Positions 6,093 to 6,294 of a stretch of DNA of 6,294 nt are shown here, piece by piece. A program made the translations under genes and the position numbers. Within the stretch, counting starts at the first letter, position 1; every line of letters starts with the position of its first letter. The notes below the pieces were generated by a model that did not search any database, was not told the origin of the DNA, and saw nothing but the letters and a program-made list of their open reading frames with translations. The DNA lies in contig JAOTZF010000110.1 in assembly GCA_029861485.1 (NCBI GenBank), positions 1 through 6,294 on the forward strand. Direction: 5' to 3'. This stretch comes from Thermoleophilia bacterium. GTDB taxonomy: Bacteria; Actinomycetota; Thermoleophilia; Miltoncostaeales; Miltoncostaeaceae.

Positions 6093-6294
6093 GCCGCGAT
6101 GCCTCCCGGTGGCGTCGTGGCGATCGCGTCCATCCCGATGTACTCCGGATAGGGAATCGGAGCGGTGAATTGGGCGGCGGCGCCGATCATGGCGGCGTTG
6201 TCGGTACACAGTGAGAAATCAGGCATGGCGACCCGTAGACCATTGCACGACGCGGCCTCGTGGACGAGCACGCGTAACCGACTGTTTGCAGCCA
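6089..6294 (-). CDS. tsaD: tRNA N6-adenosine threonylcarbamoyltransferase TsaD, C-terminal fragment
   Basis: Only the last 67 residues are present; the gene enters from the right edge, and the full family is about 330-360 residues. TsaD (Gcp/Kae1 family), with TsaB and TsaE, moves the threonylcarbamoyl group from threonylcarbamoyl-AMP to A37 of ANN-decoding tRNAs, an essential cytosolic modification. The fragment begins with AANSRLR, the end of the conserved GGVAANSxLR block. It then has VAMPDFSLCTDNAAMIGAA (residues 21-39), whose TDN aspartate (residue 31) is a metal ligand in the family. The tail after this motif, about 28 residues, is short and Pro-rich. The stop overlaps the protease start as ATGA. 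Confidence 0.95.
   Translation of the reverse strand, partial: AANSRLRVLVHEAASCNGLRVAMPDFSLCTDNAAMIGAAAQFTAPIPYPEYIGMDAIATTPPGGIAA
6102..6107 (-). promoter_or_regulatory. Shine-Dalgarno sequence of the protease gene inside tsaD
   Basis: Minus-strand GGGAGG, encoding the Gly-Gly near the tsaD C-terminus, lies 9 bases before the protease ATG. It supports that start over the more upstream candidate and shows that the protease can recruit ribosomes itself. Confidence 0.75.

Noticed and set aside
6093..6209. 39-residue extension of the protease upstream of its signal peptide
   Set aside because: It overlaps tsaD, is Arg/His-rich, and would bury the signal peptide; the ATG at 6090-6092 has GGGAGG at good spacing.
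1..6294. CRISPR array, mobile element, defence system or biosynthetic cluster
   Set aside because: No repeat-spacer pattern, transposase, integrase, inverted-repeat ends or toxin-antitoxin pair was seen; all genes fit core metabolism, regulation or secretion.

Overview
This is a GC-rich bacterial chromosomal segment in which every supportable gene lies on the minus strand, so it reads right to left. The gene families, the GTG starts and the Arg/Ala/Gly/Pro-rich proteins suggest a high-GC actinobacterium-like organism, possibly Thermoleophilia-like. That placement is inferred from composition and protein style and was not tested by phylogeny. No RNA genes, CRISPR arrays, insertion sequences or integration sites were seen.

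In order of transcription: the 3' end of tsaD (t6A tRNA modification) enters at the right edge. It overlaps by ATGA a large secreted subtilisin-family protease with an I9-like propeptide, a PA insert and a C-terminal beta-rich region. A 67-base gap follows that carries a textbook Rex operator and a plausible promoter, then rex, the NADH/NAD+-sensing repressor. After 40 bases comes a tight three-gene cluster: a GCS2/YbdK-type carboxylate-amine ligase, a DUF1844-like small protein (ATGA overlap), and an S-methyl-5'-thioadenosine phosphorylase-like enzyme that starts one base after the preceding stop. After a 91-base gap with stem-loop potential and a strong Shine-Dalgarno sequence, the N-terminus of hppA, the ion-pumping membrane pyrophosphatase, runs off the left edge.

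The layout suggests two or three transcription units. tsaD and the protease appear translationally coupled. rex probably has its own autorepressed promoter and may lead into the ligase/DUF1844/MTAP cluster. hppA could be read through or have its own start. The common theme is household redox, thiol/methionine and energy metabolism, with a secreted protease tied to a tRNA-modification gene. I found no clearly new multi-gene system. The points most worth checking are the operator architecture and unusual residues of Rex, the tight ligase-DUF1844-MTAP cluster beside it, and the tsaD-protease coupling.
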